DNA of 27,862 nucleotides from positions 1 through 27,862 of the IMG/VR virus record IMGVR_UViG_3300006925_000107; one strand, written 5' to 3'. Numbering within the stretch: position 1 is the stretch's first letter; each line of letters begins with the position of its first letter. The notes beneath the pieces are model-generated. The model saw only the letters and a program-made list of their open reading frames with translations. It was not told the origin of the DNA and searched no databases. The position numbers were made by a program, and so were the translations under genes. Positions 7,131 through 15,178 of this stretch are shown here, one piece after another. The stretch is from a virus.

Positions 7131-8474
7131 TTAATTATCCTCCGAACTATATATTCCATCAGTATCACGAACGATGGTCATATGAGTTAATGATCCAGTT
7201 TGTCCAGTTCCATTAAACTTATGTGACAAATGCATAATTAAATATCTTCCACTAAGTTTTTCATCACTTGCACCTTGTTCTGGTTGCGCGGTTTTTTTCA
7301 TCCAAGCACAATCAATAACTTGTCCAACACGTAACTCAAGATTGCAAGGAACAACGATATCGATAATTTTATTTAAAAGAGAATTATATCTCGTTAATGC
7401 TTGAACTCTCCAAATTTCTGGATTATTGTTTATTTCTGAAGAAATACCAACGTTACCGCTATCATATGCAAAGAAATCAACATATGTTGAAGGATTCACC
7501 ATTTTTTCTACAATCTCAGTTTGAAGAGAGTTTCCACCAAGATTAAATCCACCATCTTCTACTACTTTTAATGTTTCGTTCCAGTTAAGAGTTACTGGAT
7601 TAAATGTTGCATGATTCATTTCCTCACCATAATTAAGTGATTTGAATAAATCTCTCATACTAGATTTGACTTGGTATTCCAATATTCTAAAATTAGATCC
7701 TTCACAAAATGTTGCTGTTCCACCACTAACATAAGCAAATGCTGATGGTTGATTAATTAAATTGTCAATACCTTTAAAATTGAACCCATCTTGTGTTTCA
7801 AAGAAAAAACATCCAGGTTTTGCATTTGCAGGAATTGCAGGAATTGCCTGCCGTGCTAAAGAAATAATTACATCAAAAGGTTTTCTACCTTGCCCACTTT
7901 CAGTGCATTTATTTACAGTGTCATCATATCTTTCCATACCTCCGGGATCTATACCAAGTCCACCATTTTCTGGTGAACCTGCTATGAGATCAATTATGTT
8001 ATCACGAATTTTATTCACATATGTTTTATATGCTTTAGTTTTTTCATTATTAATTGCATATTGTGGTCTCAATTTAAATGTTAAGATTTCCACCTTATCA
8101 GAATCAAGCACAAGAGGTATATCTAAAATCTTCCATGGATTATCTGCACTAAACTCTAAACCATCACCTTCAATATTAGATTGTTTTGATGGATGAGATA
8201 TTTTAACTGTTAAAGTTTTTCCCTTCAATGTCTCCGCAGATGACCGTATTGTTCCCAATCTTTCTTGGAGATCTTCTTGAGCACCTGCCAAGACAGCATA
8301 ACCGGTATCAATAAAAAGTAAATTTGCAGTAGTATATGGTGATAATAATGATTCAAAATATTCAAATTGCAAAAATCCGCCAAGAAGTTCTATTTCTTCA
8401 TTCTGACCTGTGGTTAGATTTAAATCATCTATACTTAATTGTGTTATTGTTGCGGGACTTGACCAGTTTGACAT
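7131..8474 (-). CDS. 27: Baseplate hub protein, gp27-like, 447 aa
   Basis: The length and position, directly before the gp5 OB gene and after the tape-measure-like genes, match the T4 hub gene 27. The protein is beta-rich. An early part (IEGDGLEFSADNPWKILDIPLVLDSDKVEILTF, seen in two segments around residues 105-140) and the end GRYLIMHLSHKFNGTG followed by LTHMTIVRDTDG resemble the tube-like domains of gp27 and gpD-type proteins, whose last strands carry a 'G-x-Y-x-(I/V)-x-x-(L/V)-x-H' pattern. In T4 gp27 is a trimer that adapts the six-fold tail tube to the three-fold spike. A good ribosome site, AAGGAG, precedes ATG 8474 and overlaps the end of the upstream gene. The assignment rests more on context and length than on a specific motif. 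Confidence 0.65.
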   Translation of the reverse strand: MSNWSSPATITQLSIDDLNLTTGQNEEIELLGGFLQFEYFESLLSPYTTANLLFIDTGYAVLAGAQEDLQERLGTIRSSAETLKGKTLTVKISHPSKQSNIEGDGLEFSADNPWKILDIPLVLDSDKVEILTFKLRPQYAINNEKTKAYKTYVNKIRDNIIDLIAGSPENGGLGIDPGGMERYDDTVNKCTESGQGRKPFDVIISLARQAIPAIPANAKPGCFFFETQDGFNFKGIDNLINQPSAFAYVSGGTATFCEGSNFRILEYQVKSSMRDLFKSLNYGEEMNHATFNPVTLNWNETLKVVEDGGFNLGGNSLQTEIVEKMVNPSTYVDFFAYDSGNVGISSEINNNPEIWRVQALTRYNSLLNKIIDIVVPCNLELRVGQVIDCAWMKKTAQPEQGASDEKLSGRYLIMHLSHKFNGTGQTGSLTHMTIVRDTDGIYSSEDN

Positions 8475-8480
8475 TGCTTA

Positions 8481-10364
8481 TTATCTCCTTATATATCTAG
8501 TCGGACCAGGAATAATGATCGGTTGTGTATTATTAATAATGATTACATCAGTCATACCTTCACCATCAAATGTTTGTGTTAGTTGCTCAGATCTTCTTAA
8601 TCCATCACCTTTTCCGCTAGAGAATTGAAATGATGACATATTTCTGTTTCCACCATTACCAGCACCAGTTATTACAGGTCCCTGATGTGTATTAGTTGAA
8701 CCTGCAGATGATGAAGTAGATTTAGCTGTGCCGGTTGCTAATCCATTAGCAAACCACTTCAATGTGGCATTACCTGCCATAAAACCAATACCATTTACAT
8801 GCAATGAAATGTGTGGATAAACACCATTAGTATTAGATACCGATCTTCCAGATGCACCCTGATATCCTAATAATGTTCCTTTTGGAATTTTCTCGCCATC
8901 TGCGGTTCCTTTATATGGAAGATCCCTAAAGTGTCCCATCACGACTTCATGCTGCTTACCATCTTTTTCAAAAAAGTAAGCACCATAGTATCCAAATCCG
9001 CTACCTGCAGGACCCAACACATTAGAAGTTCCTTGCAATCCAACAGCAGGATTTCCATCAGTTCCAGTTGTTTTATAAACCATATCTACTGGAGCATAAA
9101 TTGGTGTTCCAATTCCACCAGGAAGGTTCATGTTTAGACCAGTTTGTTCTCCATCTGGATCGCCAGCAGGTCCAATATACGTTCCAGATGCATAACTACC
9201 ATTTTGAGTAGTAGATTGTGTAGTGGTAGGTGGTGTAGTGGTGGTAGATGGTGTAGTAGTGGTAGGATTATCTTTTTTATCTTTATCGTTTTTATTCAAC
9301 TCTGTGAAATTTTTAACTAACTCTTTAAAAGATTCATTATTTTTTTGTTGAGTTTCAATTATCATACTCTGATTGTTTGCATTATTTTTGGCATCAGAAA
9401 ATGATTTAACTCCTATTTTTGCTTTTTTTGCTGTTGGACTTTCGGGTGAAGAAGAAGCAGTTCCACCTTTAGAGTATCCTTCAACACCTGCATCTCTTAA
9501 TTTTTCTACTACAGATGCAAAATTACTACCAGAGATAGACTCATACCTATTAATAAACTCTTCGGTAGGTATTTCAGTTCCACTAGTATCCGTTGTTTTT
9601 ACCGCCAAAGTTGATCCAATTCCAAAGAGACCACCAGTTTTTACTTTTTGATATGATCCGATACCAGGAATAACAACTCTTTGAGTTGGTTCTTTGGACA
9701 TTTTTGCTTGAATTAATGATTTTCCTGCCTCTACAAAATCAATTCTACTTATTTCTTGCTTTTTGATAGCATATGCAACATCATTCCTAACCTCCTCAGA
9801 TGATTTTGGTTGAAATTTTAGTGCTTTATCAAGATCCGATTCCACACTTTTCAAATCTTTCTCAATATTTTTATTGAGACCCAAAAGTTTATCAATAGAA
9901 TCAGTGAGTTCACTTCTATTTTTTTCCATCTCTGCTCTTTTTGATGGGTTAAAAAAGTTTACAATATTTTTAAATGTAGGAACAATAAATTCTATTGACT
10001 TGAAGAATACTTCAAAAATTTTAGATATCCATTGATTATCTTCTATAAATTTTTCAATACCTTTAATTAATCGTGGTGCATTATTTACTGCAAAACCTAA
10101 TAAAACTAAACTAAGAAATTCTTTTATTTTATCAAAAAATCCCATTACTGGTGCTGCAATTGCCTTAGCAGCATTACCAATTTTACTTGATTGAGATTTT
10201 TTACCCTCTACAAAGTTTTCTTTTTGTATTTTTTGTTGTTCTTTCTTTTGTTTTAGTAAAAGAGTTTTTTCCTGTATACGAATTTTTTTTAGATTCTTAT
10301 TTCCTCTAATAAGGGTACTTTTGATATTATTGACGTTAAGTTTTAATTGCTTTGTTTCTATCAT
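8481..10364 (-). CDS. Tail-tip/hub structural protein with degenerate M23 (LytM-like) domain, 627 aa
   Basis: The N-terminus is basic and coiled (residues 1-55). FFDKIKEFLSLVLLGFAVNN (76-95) closely parallels a segment of the 713-aa neighbour, so the two are paralogous in part. A hydrophobic and helical stretch continues to about 140. A Thr/Pro linker spans about 366-388. Residues about 390-545 resemble an M23 endopeptidase: GTPIYAPVDMVYKT, VVMGHFRDLP, IPKGTLLGYQGASG and YPHISLHV. The usual first zinc motif HxxxD is replaced by sequence around EQTGLNMNLP, and HxH has become HxxxH (H518, H522), so normal peptidase activity is doubtful. The C-terminus has VIIINNTQP, echoed in the neighbour. It probably sits at the tail tip and contacts peptidoglycan during infection. 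Confidence 0.7.
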   Translation of the reverse strand: MIETKQLKLNVNNIKSTLIRGNKNLKKIRIQEKTLLLKQKKEQQKIQKENFVEGKKSQSSKIGNAAKAIAAPVMGFFDKIKEFLSLVLLGFAVNNAPRLIKGIEKFIEDNQWISKIFEVFFKSIEFIVPTFKNIVNFFNPSKRAEMEKNRSELTDSIDKLLGLNKNIEKDLKSVESDLDKALKFQPKSSEEVRNDVAYAIKKQEISRIDFVEAGKSLIQAKMSKEPTQRVVIPGIGSYQKVKTGGLFGIGSTLAVKTTDTSGTEIPTEEFINRYESISGSNFASVVEKLRDAGVEGYSKGGTASSSPESPTAKKAKIGVKSFSDAKNNANNQSMIIETQQKNNESFKELVKNFTELNKNDKDKKDNPTTTTPSTTTTPPTTTQSTTQNGSYASGTYIGPAGDPDGEQTGLNMNLPGGIGTPIYAPVDMVYKTTGTDGNPAVGLQGTSNVLGPAGSGFGYYGAYFFEKDGKQHEVVMGHFRDLPYKGTADGEKIPKGTLLGYQGASGRSVSNTNGVYPHISLHVNGIGFMAGNATLKWFANGLATGTAKSTSSSAGSTNTHQGPVITGAGNGGNRNMSSFQFSSGKGDGLRRSEQLTQTFDGEGMTDVIIINNTQPIIIPGPTRYIRR

Positions 10365-10375
10365 TTTTTTAATAC

Positions 10376-12517
10376 CTATACATCAATACCATAATTCACA
10401 TACGAATTCATAATATATGGATTACTAGAATCTGTTGATGAAATATTGATACTTGTCTGCGATCTTTCTGTTGATTCAGTCTCAATTGGTTCTGGAGATT
10501 GATTAGCTAAAGTTATTCCTGGTTGAGTATTATTAATGACACTTACCTGTGAAGTTCCTCCACCATTTCTTGAAGCACCCCTATAACCTCCAATATCGGG
10601 AGAAGGTTTAGGCACAACTACTATAGGTGGCACAGATGTTATTGGTGATTCTCCAGGTGGGTTATTTGAATCAAATTCAATTACCGGGAATTGAATTGGT
10701 CTACTTGGTCCAGATTTACGTTCTCCTCCATTACCATTACCACCTGGAGTATTCTGTGCCGCTTCTCGTGTTCTCTTTTCAAGTTCTTTTAACTTGTCTT
10801 TTTTTCTTTCGTTAAGTATTTTTATTATTTCATCATTAAATAATTTAATTGTACCTTCAAATTTTTCATTCACTTCTTCCTGAAGAATATTATTTTCATT
10901 CTGTTTTCTAATTGCAGTTGTAAAAGAATTCCACATTCTACCTGCATTATCATTAATATCTTTCAAAAGTGGTCGGAAAAGATTTGATGATGATGTACGA
11001 ATAACTTCTTCACCTGGTGCAAGAAGTGCTTTTACCGTATCTTTATTTCCAGATCCAGTTCCACTTACGGTTCCTTTAACACGTTTAAAAACTGAACCGC
11101 CTTTAGAATAACCTCGGACTTCTTTAGCATAATCTGGTAGATCAATTCCATCTGCCAGATTACTATATCCAAGTACCTTAAGGCGCTGTAAATTCTTTGT
11201 AACTTTGAATTCAGATAATGTCCTACCACCACCCTTTAAAATTTTATCTGTTAAATGTAAAGGTGATTGTTGAAAATCTAATTCTTTTTTGATTTCTGCA
11301 ATTAATCTCCCAGATTTTTCTTCTTTTTTTTCTTGTGAAGCATTTGCCCAATATTCTGCAAATCCTTTGTCTTGGGATTCTTCAATTCTATCAAACGTAT
11401 AGTCTATTGCAAACTGTCCAGAAAGATCAGCAACAACTCCAATACCCATCCCTGCCAAACCGACAGCAAGACTTTTTAAGTTTGCAGGATTTAAAAGATT
11501 TTTCATTATTCCAGGATTGATTCCAGGATTGGGATTAACCTTAGGTGTGATACCTTGTCCTGGTTTTGGTATAGATGGTCCCCTACCAGAAGTAGTCCCT
11601 GCTAATTGAGATTGAAAAGGTTTCCCAGTAGTAGGATTAATAATTGATCCATCACTTCCCGGTAATACCGGTTTTATAGGACGAGGAATAGATTTTGGTG
11701 GTTTTGGTTTTGGTACTGATGCTGGTGGTGCTGGTGCTGGTGGTGCTGGTGCTGGTGGTTTTGGTCCTTTACCAAGTATCCTTGCAGCAACTGCAACAAG
11801 TTTTGCTCCTATAGCATATAATAATGTTCCAAATCCAATAAAACCAACGATGGATTGTATTAACTTAATACCAACAAGAGTTACTAGTATTTCTTTCCAA
11901 TAAGTTTTTAAAAACGCAAATATCTCTACAATTTTTTCTCTATTTTTTTCATCTTTTAAAAATTCCCACAAATTATTGACGACAAAACCAACTCCAACTA
12001 GTGTGAGAAAATCTAAAATTTTATCAAAAATACCTTTAATAGGTTGCAGTGCTTTTTTACCAAACTCTGCTATTGGTTTTAATAAACCTTTTCCCTTTTC
12101 TACAAATTTTTCCTTTTCACCTAATTTTTTTGTTCTTATCTTTTTCTTTTCTGTAGCAAGTTTATCTTTTCTTTCTTCTATTCTTGCAGCAAAATCTAAT
12201 GCAAGTTGTTTTTGAATTTCTACAAGAATTGAATTAGTTTCTGCAAGTTCAGATCCTTTCGATTTTTCTGGTTTTAAAACTATTTTATCAACAATTTTTA
12301 AAGTATTCGTTGATATAACTGGTTTTTCAACAGTCTTTAAAGATTCTGCTGTGATAATTGAAATTCCAAGTCCTTTAACAAAGGACATTTTGGATGTTTT
12401 TAATTTTGGTCCTTTAACAACAGAATCAATTTTTTGACTAGAGGAATTCAATGGGGAAGAATTTTTCCCCATTTTTGGAAGTGATGGTGCTTTATAAATT
12501 TGAGATTGTATTGCCAC
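10376..12517 (-). CDS. Probable tape-measure protein (gp29 position), 713 aa
   Basis: The start is GTG at 12517, immediately after the gp51 stop. Residues 95-160 are a charged coiled coil. GIFDKILDFLTLVGVGFVVNN (162-182) and following hydrophobic helices run to about 248. A Pro/Ala run (250-285) follows. Residues about 469-506 contain GYSKGGSVFKRVKGTVSGTG and NKDTVKALLAPGEEVIR, the classic 'GGxV-G-GSGDTV-A-L-PGE-V' signature found in phage tape-measure proteins. Helices follow, then a Gly/Asn-rich end with SVINNTQPGI. Tape-measure genes normally follow a tail-assembly-chaperone pair, and here gp26/gp51 precede it, matching T4 order 26-51-27-28-29 loosely. T4 gp29 is 590 aa, so this is longer. 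Direct sequence identity to gp29 could not be judged. Confidence 0.7.
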   Translation of the reverse strand: MAIQSQIYKAPSLPKMGKNSSPLNSSSQKIDSVVKGPKLKTSKMSFVKGLGISIITAESLKTVEKPVISTNTLKIVDKIVLKPEKSKGSELAETNSILVEIQKQLALDFAARIEERKDKLATEKKKIRTKKLGEKEKFVEKGKGLLKPIAEFGKKALQPIKGIFDKILDFLTLVGVGFVVNNLWEFLKDEKNREKIVEIFAFLKTYWKEILVTLVGIKLIQSIVGFIGFGTLLYAIGAKLVAVAARILGKGPKPPAPAPPAPAPPASVPKPKPPKSIPRPIKPVLPGSDGSIINPTTGKPFQSQLAGTTSGRGPSIPKPGQGITPKVNPNPGINPGIMKNLLNPANLKSLAVGLAGMGIGVVADLSGQFAIDYTFDRIEESQDKGFAEYWANASQEKKEEKSGRLIAEIKKELDFQQSPLHLTDKILKGGGRTLSEFKVTKNLQRLKVLGYSNLADGIDLPDYAKEVRGYSKGGSVFKRVKGTVSGTGSGNKDTVKALLAPGEEVIRTSSSNLFRPLLKDINDNAGRMWNSFTTAIRKQNENNILQEEVNEKFEGTIKLFNDEIIKILNERKKDKLKELEKRTREAAQNTPGGNGNGGERKSGPSRPIQFPVIEFDSNNPPGESPITSVPPIVVVPKPSPDIGGYRGASRNGGGTSQVSVINNTQPGITLANQSPEPIETESTERSQTSINISSTDSSNPYIMNSYVNYGIDV

Positions 12518-12691
12518 TTACTTATTCTGCTGTGCTTTTAGGTTTTCTTCTTCAATATGCTGTTGAAGTAATGTCACATATACTTCCCGCTCCCACGGAA
12601 TCATATTTTCAAGTTCTGTTAATGAGTATTTATGATATTGAAGTAAGGCAAAATTTGTCTTGTAATATACTTCAAGACTAGTATGCGACAT
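12518..12691 (-). CDS. 51: gp51-like baseplate hub assembly protein, 57 aa
   Basis: The frame from ATG 12691 to TAA 12518 encodes MSHTSLEVYYKTNFALLQYH and continues with SLTELENMIPWEREVYVTLL. The helical build and the 'IPWEREVY' motif resemble second-frame tail assembly chaperones. In T4 gene 51 lies directly after 26 and is needed catalytically for hub assembly but is not found in the virion. The ATG is 2 nt after the gp26 stop, and the next gene starts directly after its own stop. The frame is open upstream of the ATG to the slippery heptamer in gp26, so a gp26-gp51 fusion is possible through a -1 shift. Confidence 0.75.
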   Translation of the reverse strand: MSHTSLEVYYKTNFALLQYHKYSLTELENMIPWEREVYVTLLQQHIEEENLKAQQNK

Positions 12692-12693
12692 GC

Positions 12694-13416
12694 TTAACTG
12701 AAAAAAGATGCTAATCCCTCAAGTGTTATCTCATTAGTCTTCTTAGTATTTGGATTTTTAACTTTAACAACATGAGAAAGTTTAGGCATTGATGTAAAGA
12801 AATTCTCAATTTCTTTAAACTGCTTTGTGCTCATTTGATCTACAAAATCATGCATTTCCTGTTTAGTGCAGTCAGAAGAAGACCAACATTCATCTTGATT
12901 GTAAACCATTTCAATACAAGAACTAATCATATCGAGAGATTGGTCCACACCATTTAGATTATTTTCAACTTCAAAATTATTTTCAATAAACTGATCTATA
13001 GATGGATACTTCATCTTCATAGAGAGTGAATCATCCAGTTTAATAATATTATTATGGTCTTTATTTTTTAAAACTTTAATCAAATCAATGTCAATTTCCG
13101 TCTGAACTTGTGTTTCTTCATCATCTGGACATGTCACATTAACTTCAATTGTTTCACCGACAGACTTTCCACGGATATTTAAGAATAAGTATTCAATATC
13201 AAATGTGGCGAGATCAGCAACTTTTACACCTTTAGAGAGAATACATTCAGATAAAATATCAATGATAGCGTTTGTAATTTGCTTCATATCTTCTGATTCT
13301 AGTGCCATTACTAGGATCTTTTCTTCCTTTACTAGAAAAGGTCGATATCTAATTTTTTTCCCAGTTGAAGGAATCTCCAATTCATATGTTGGAGTACTAA
13401 TTTTTGGTAAAGGCAT
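12694..13416 (-). CDS. 26: gp26-like baseplate hub/tail assembly protein, 240 aa
   Basis: The start MPLPKISTPTYELEIPSTGK followed by IRYRPFLVKEEKILVMALES is the hallmark opening of the T4 gp26 baseplate family (T4 gp26, 208 aa). Later, HDFVDQMSTKQFKEIENFF and MPKLSHVVKVKNP complete the typical C-terminal part, where the family has a conserved 'lP-l-h-v-v-k-n--T' strand. I chose ATG 13416; a longer frame begins with TTG at 13425 without a better ribosome site. T4 gp26 is required for the central hub and may act as a chaperone rather than a stable part. A late octamer lies 27 bp upstream. The last codons, TCT-TTT-TTC-AGT-TAA, hold a slippery heptamer leading into gp51. Confidence 0.85.
   Translation of the reverse strand: MPLPKISTPTYELEIPSTGKKIRYRPFLVKEEKILVMALESEDMKQITNAIIDILSECILSKGVKVADLATFDIEYLFLNIRGKSVGETIEVNVTCPDDEETQVQTEIDIDLIKVLKNKDHNNIIKLDDSLSMKMKYPSIDQFIENNFEVENNLNGVDQSLDMISSCIEMVYNQDECWSSSDCTKQEMHDFVDQMSTKQFKEIENFFTSMPKLSHVVKVKNPNTKKTNEITLEGLASFFS
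12700..12706 (-). other. Putative -1 ribosomal frameshift site (T-TTT-TTC)
   Basis: On the coding (minus) strand the last gp26 codons are TCT TTT TTC AGT TAA. The heptamer T-TTT-TTC is in the correct phase for simultaneous -1 slippage. After slippage the codons are CAG TTA AGC ATG, and the ATG is exactly the gp51 start, so a gp26-gp51 fusion of about 299 residues would result. A hairpin GTCTTG/CAAGAC with a 10-nt loop lies about 21 nt downstream. Confidence 0.6.
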
Positions 13417-13442
13417 AATCTGCAATACAATTCAGTTATTTT

Positions 13443-13450
13443 TATTTATT
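13443..13450 (-). promoter_or_regulatory. T4-type late promoter octamer AATAAATA
   Basis: On the minus strand AATAAATA lies in the short gap between gp54 and gp26, about 27 bp before the gp26 ATG. Seven of eight bases match the T4 late consensus. It would drive the long gp26-gp51-tape-measure-hub transcript. Confidence 0.65.
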
Positions 13451-13454
13451 ATGG

Positions 13455-14306
13455 TTATCCAGATACACCAGTTGGTTTACCATCAGGACCATAAATGAAT
13501 GAACCAATACCATTATAATTAGGATTATTTTGTGCTTGAACTATAGCATCCTGTGCAAGACCAAGTTGTAAATCTGCTTGTTGTTGTTCTGTATATACTA
13601 CAGGAGTAATATTCTGTCTCCAAACTCTATACCTATCATAATACATGGTAACAGTTATTTTACTTACTTCAGAATCTCCATATTGAAGTGGTATTGAAGA
13701 TACTGATTTAGGGAACGCATCAATTAATTGATATGTAATTTGAGTTGACCCTGCTACATTATAATTTTTTTCAAATTTTGTTATATACACTCCACTGGCA
13801 TTTTTATAAAATTTTGGATACTGAAATCTACGGTAATAATTACTAGTAATTTGTTCATTATATAAACTTGGTTCTCTCAATTCAGCACTATTACCACCAG
13901 AAACGAAATTCATCCATGCTTCAAAAAACATTAGGACTTTATAATCTCTATCAACATAAAATGAAAAATCTATATCAGTATTAATTCTAGTATGAGCAAA
14001 CTCTTGAACAATACCTTGAAAATTATCTTTTACTTCCCCAGTAGCATATGTTGATGATGGCAAAGTTGCATTTGCACAAGAAAATGATAAAAGTTTTTTA
14101 AAATCATTATCCCAATTAAAACCATAAATTGGTGATAATGATGGAATCTTAAGGTGCTCTACAAAAGGTTGTTTTCCAGATGTATCAGTTCCCCATCCAT
14201 TTTCAATATAAACTTGATATAAATTACTCCGCGCAAATCCACCCTGCCCTAATGTTGATTGAACATTTTGAGAAGTGAGGGTTTGTATATTTGGTATATT
14301 AGGCAT
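13455..14306 (-). CDS. 54: Baseplate tail-tube initiator gp54-like, 283 aa
   Basis: The protein opens with GFARSNLYQVYIENGWG and has INTDIDFSFYVDRDYKVLMF followed by EAWMNFVSGG. It then has SVSSIPLQYGDSEVSKITVT and MYYDRYRVW. This is the tail-tube-type fold shared by gp19, gp48 and gp54, with its 'F-v--D-----f-e-W-n-i' signature. T4 gp54 (320 aa) sits on the gp48 cap and starts tube polymerisation. Here gp48 is just across the divergent gp4 operon. The C-terminal part has a Gln-rich helix (TEQQQADLQLGLAQDAIVQ) and a Gly/Asn-rich end. A late octamer at 14339-14346 precedes it. An alternative would be another tube-like protein, but the neighbours favour gp54. Confidence 0.75.
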   Translation of the reverse strand: MPNIPNIQTLTSQNVQSTLGQGGFARSNLYQVYIENGWGTDTSGKQPFVEHLKIPSLSPIYGFNWDNDFKKLLSFSCANATLPSSTYATGEVKDNFQGIVQEFAHTRINTDIDFSFYVDRDYKVLMFFEAWMNFVSGGNSAELREPSLYNEQITSNYYRRFQYPKFYKNASGVYITKFEKNYNVAGSTQITYQLIDAFPKSVSSIPLQYGDSEVSKITVTMYYDRYRVWRQNITPVVYTEQQQADLQLGLAQDAIVQAQNNPNYNGIGSFIYGPDGKPTGVSG

Positions 14307-14307
14307 T

Positions 14308-14315
14308 TCTAAATA
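14308..14315 (+). promoter_or_regulatory. Late-type promoter octamer TCTAAATA, reading right
   Basis: TCTAAATA (7 of 8 to TATAAATA) begins 2 bp upstream of the gp54 start codon and 38 bp before the gp4 ATG. The same octamer occurs on the opposite strand at 14339-14346, so the two form a divergent pair in a 39-bp intergenic space. Confidence 0.7.
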
Positions 14316-14338
14316 TTAATACAGCCTTTGTTATTAGT

Positions 14339-14346
14339 TATTTAGA
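14339..14346 (-). promoter_or_regulatory. Late-type promoter octamer TCTAAATA, reading left
   Basis: On the minus strand TCTAAATA overlaps the first base of the gp4 ATG and lies 32 bp before the gp54 ATG. It mirrors the rightward octamer at 14308-14315 almost symmetrically. Confidence 0.7.
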
Positions 14347-14783
14347 TGTCATATAAGGGAAAATTCCAACCATCATATCCTCAAAAATATAAGGGAAATA
14401 TTTCAACTATCATCTATCGTTCCCTTTGGGAAAGAAAGTTTATGGTATATTGTGATTTGAATGAAAATATTATTGAATGGGGATCTGAAGAAATTGCTCT
14501 TCCATATCGATCTCCACTAGATAATAGAGTGCATCGATACTTTCCAGATTTTTATATTAAAGTTAAAGAAAACACTGGTGTAATAAAGAAGTATCTAATT
14601 GAAATAAAACCAAAAAAACAAACTGTAGAACCAAAAATTCAAAAAAGAAAAACAAAGTCATACATCTATGAAGTTACAGAGTATGCAAAGAATATGGCAA
14701 AATGGAGAGCAGCAGAAGAGTTTTGTAAAGATAGAATGTGGGAATTTAAAGTTTTAACCGAAGATGAACTAGGTATCCGCTAA
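14346..14783 (+). CDS. 4: Head completion protein gp4, PD-(D/E)xK nuclease-like, 145 aa
   Basis: The sequence is very close in pattern to T4 gp4 (150 aa): IIYRSLWERKFMVYCD, then WGSEEIALPYRSPLDNR, HRYFPDFYI and LIEIKPKKQT. Pro67-Asp68 and Glu86-x-Lys88 form a PD-(D/E)xK nuclease-like core related to the TnsA N-terminal fold. In T4 gp4 joins the filled head, together with gp2 and gp50, before tail attachment. It is the first gene of a four-gene rightward operon with a TCTAAATA octamer 30 bp upstream. No clear ribosome site precedes the ATG. The stop overlaps the next start as TAATG. Confidence 0.9.
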   Translation: MSYKGKFQPSYPQKYKGNISTIIYRSLWERKFMVYCDLNENIIEWGSEEIALPYRSPLDNRVHRYFPDFYIKVKENTGVIKKYLIEIKPKKQTVEPKIQKRKTKSYIYEVTEYAKNMAKWRAAEEFCKDRMWEFKVLTEDELGIR

Positions 14784-15154
14784 TGGCAAATCCAACAGAC
14801 GATAAATCAAATCGTATTCGTTCTGTAATAGATAACGTTATTGGGATGGAAGATCCTGATGATTTAATGATTGAATTGATGTCAGTATTAGAAGAAGGGG
14901 GCAAGATACCAGAGTCTGGAAAATACTATGTTTTTGTGTATAAACCCAAAACTCCTAACATCAGATATGATCAGAATCCTTTAGTAGCAGTTACTGATAT
15001 ATTCTCGTGGGGATTTAGAGGCATTAACTATCATTGGGGTAAAGTGCGCCAATATACTTGGAATGAAATTATTGGACAGATTTATGAAATATCATCAAAC
15101 GAACTTGCAGATGCACGAGAGATACCTTTTGGGAAATTCCGTCTAAATAGTTGA
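14783..15154 (+). CDS. Conserved protein between gp4 and gp48, 123 aa, unknown function
   Basis: This is a small soluble protein with an N-terminal acidic helix region (MEDPDDLMIELMSVLEEGGK) followed by an aromatic alpha/beta part: YYVFVYKPKTPNIRYD, then FSWGFRGINYHWGKVRQYTW. It starts in a TAATG overlap with gp4, so the two are translationally coupled. I recall a protein of this type at this position in other T4-like cyanophages, but I know no function. The context suggests a role in virion assembly. The late octamer for gp48 lies inside its last codons. Confidence 0.7.
   Translation: MANPTDDKSNRIRSVIDNVIGMEDPDDLMIELMSVLEEGGKIPESGKYYVFVYKPKTPNIRYDQNPLVAVTDIFSWGFRGINYHWGKVRQYTWNEIIGQIYEISSNELADAREIPFGKFRLNS
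15142..15149 (+). promoter_or_regulatory. Late-type promoter octamer TCTAAATA
   Basis: TCTAAATA lies within the final codons of the 123-aa gene and 29 bp before the gp48 ATG. It gives gp48 and gp53 their own late start in addition to read-through from gp4. Confidence 0.65.
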
Positions 15155-15178
15155 TAATAGACTAATTGGATATATTAG

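Noticed and set aside
7127-7168. Longer start for the gp5 OB gene
   Set aside because: It overlaps the end of the gp27-like gene, and the ATG at 7126 has GGAGG upstream and matches the usual beginning of the domain.
10376-12517. Calling the 713-aa protein gp29 outright
   Set aside because: Position and the tape-measure signature fit, but I could not see sequence identity to T4 gp29, so only a tape-measure role is proposed.
12627-12634. CATAAATA inside gp51 as a late promoter for the tape-measure gene
   Set aside because: It is more than 100 bp from the next start and inside coding sequence. Similar octamers lie within other genes (24805-24812), so it is probably chance.
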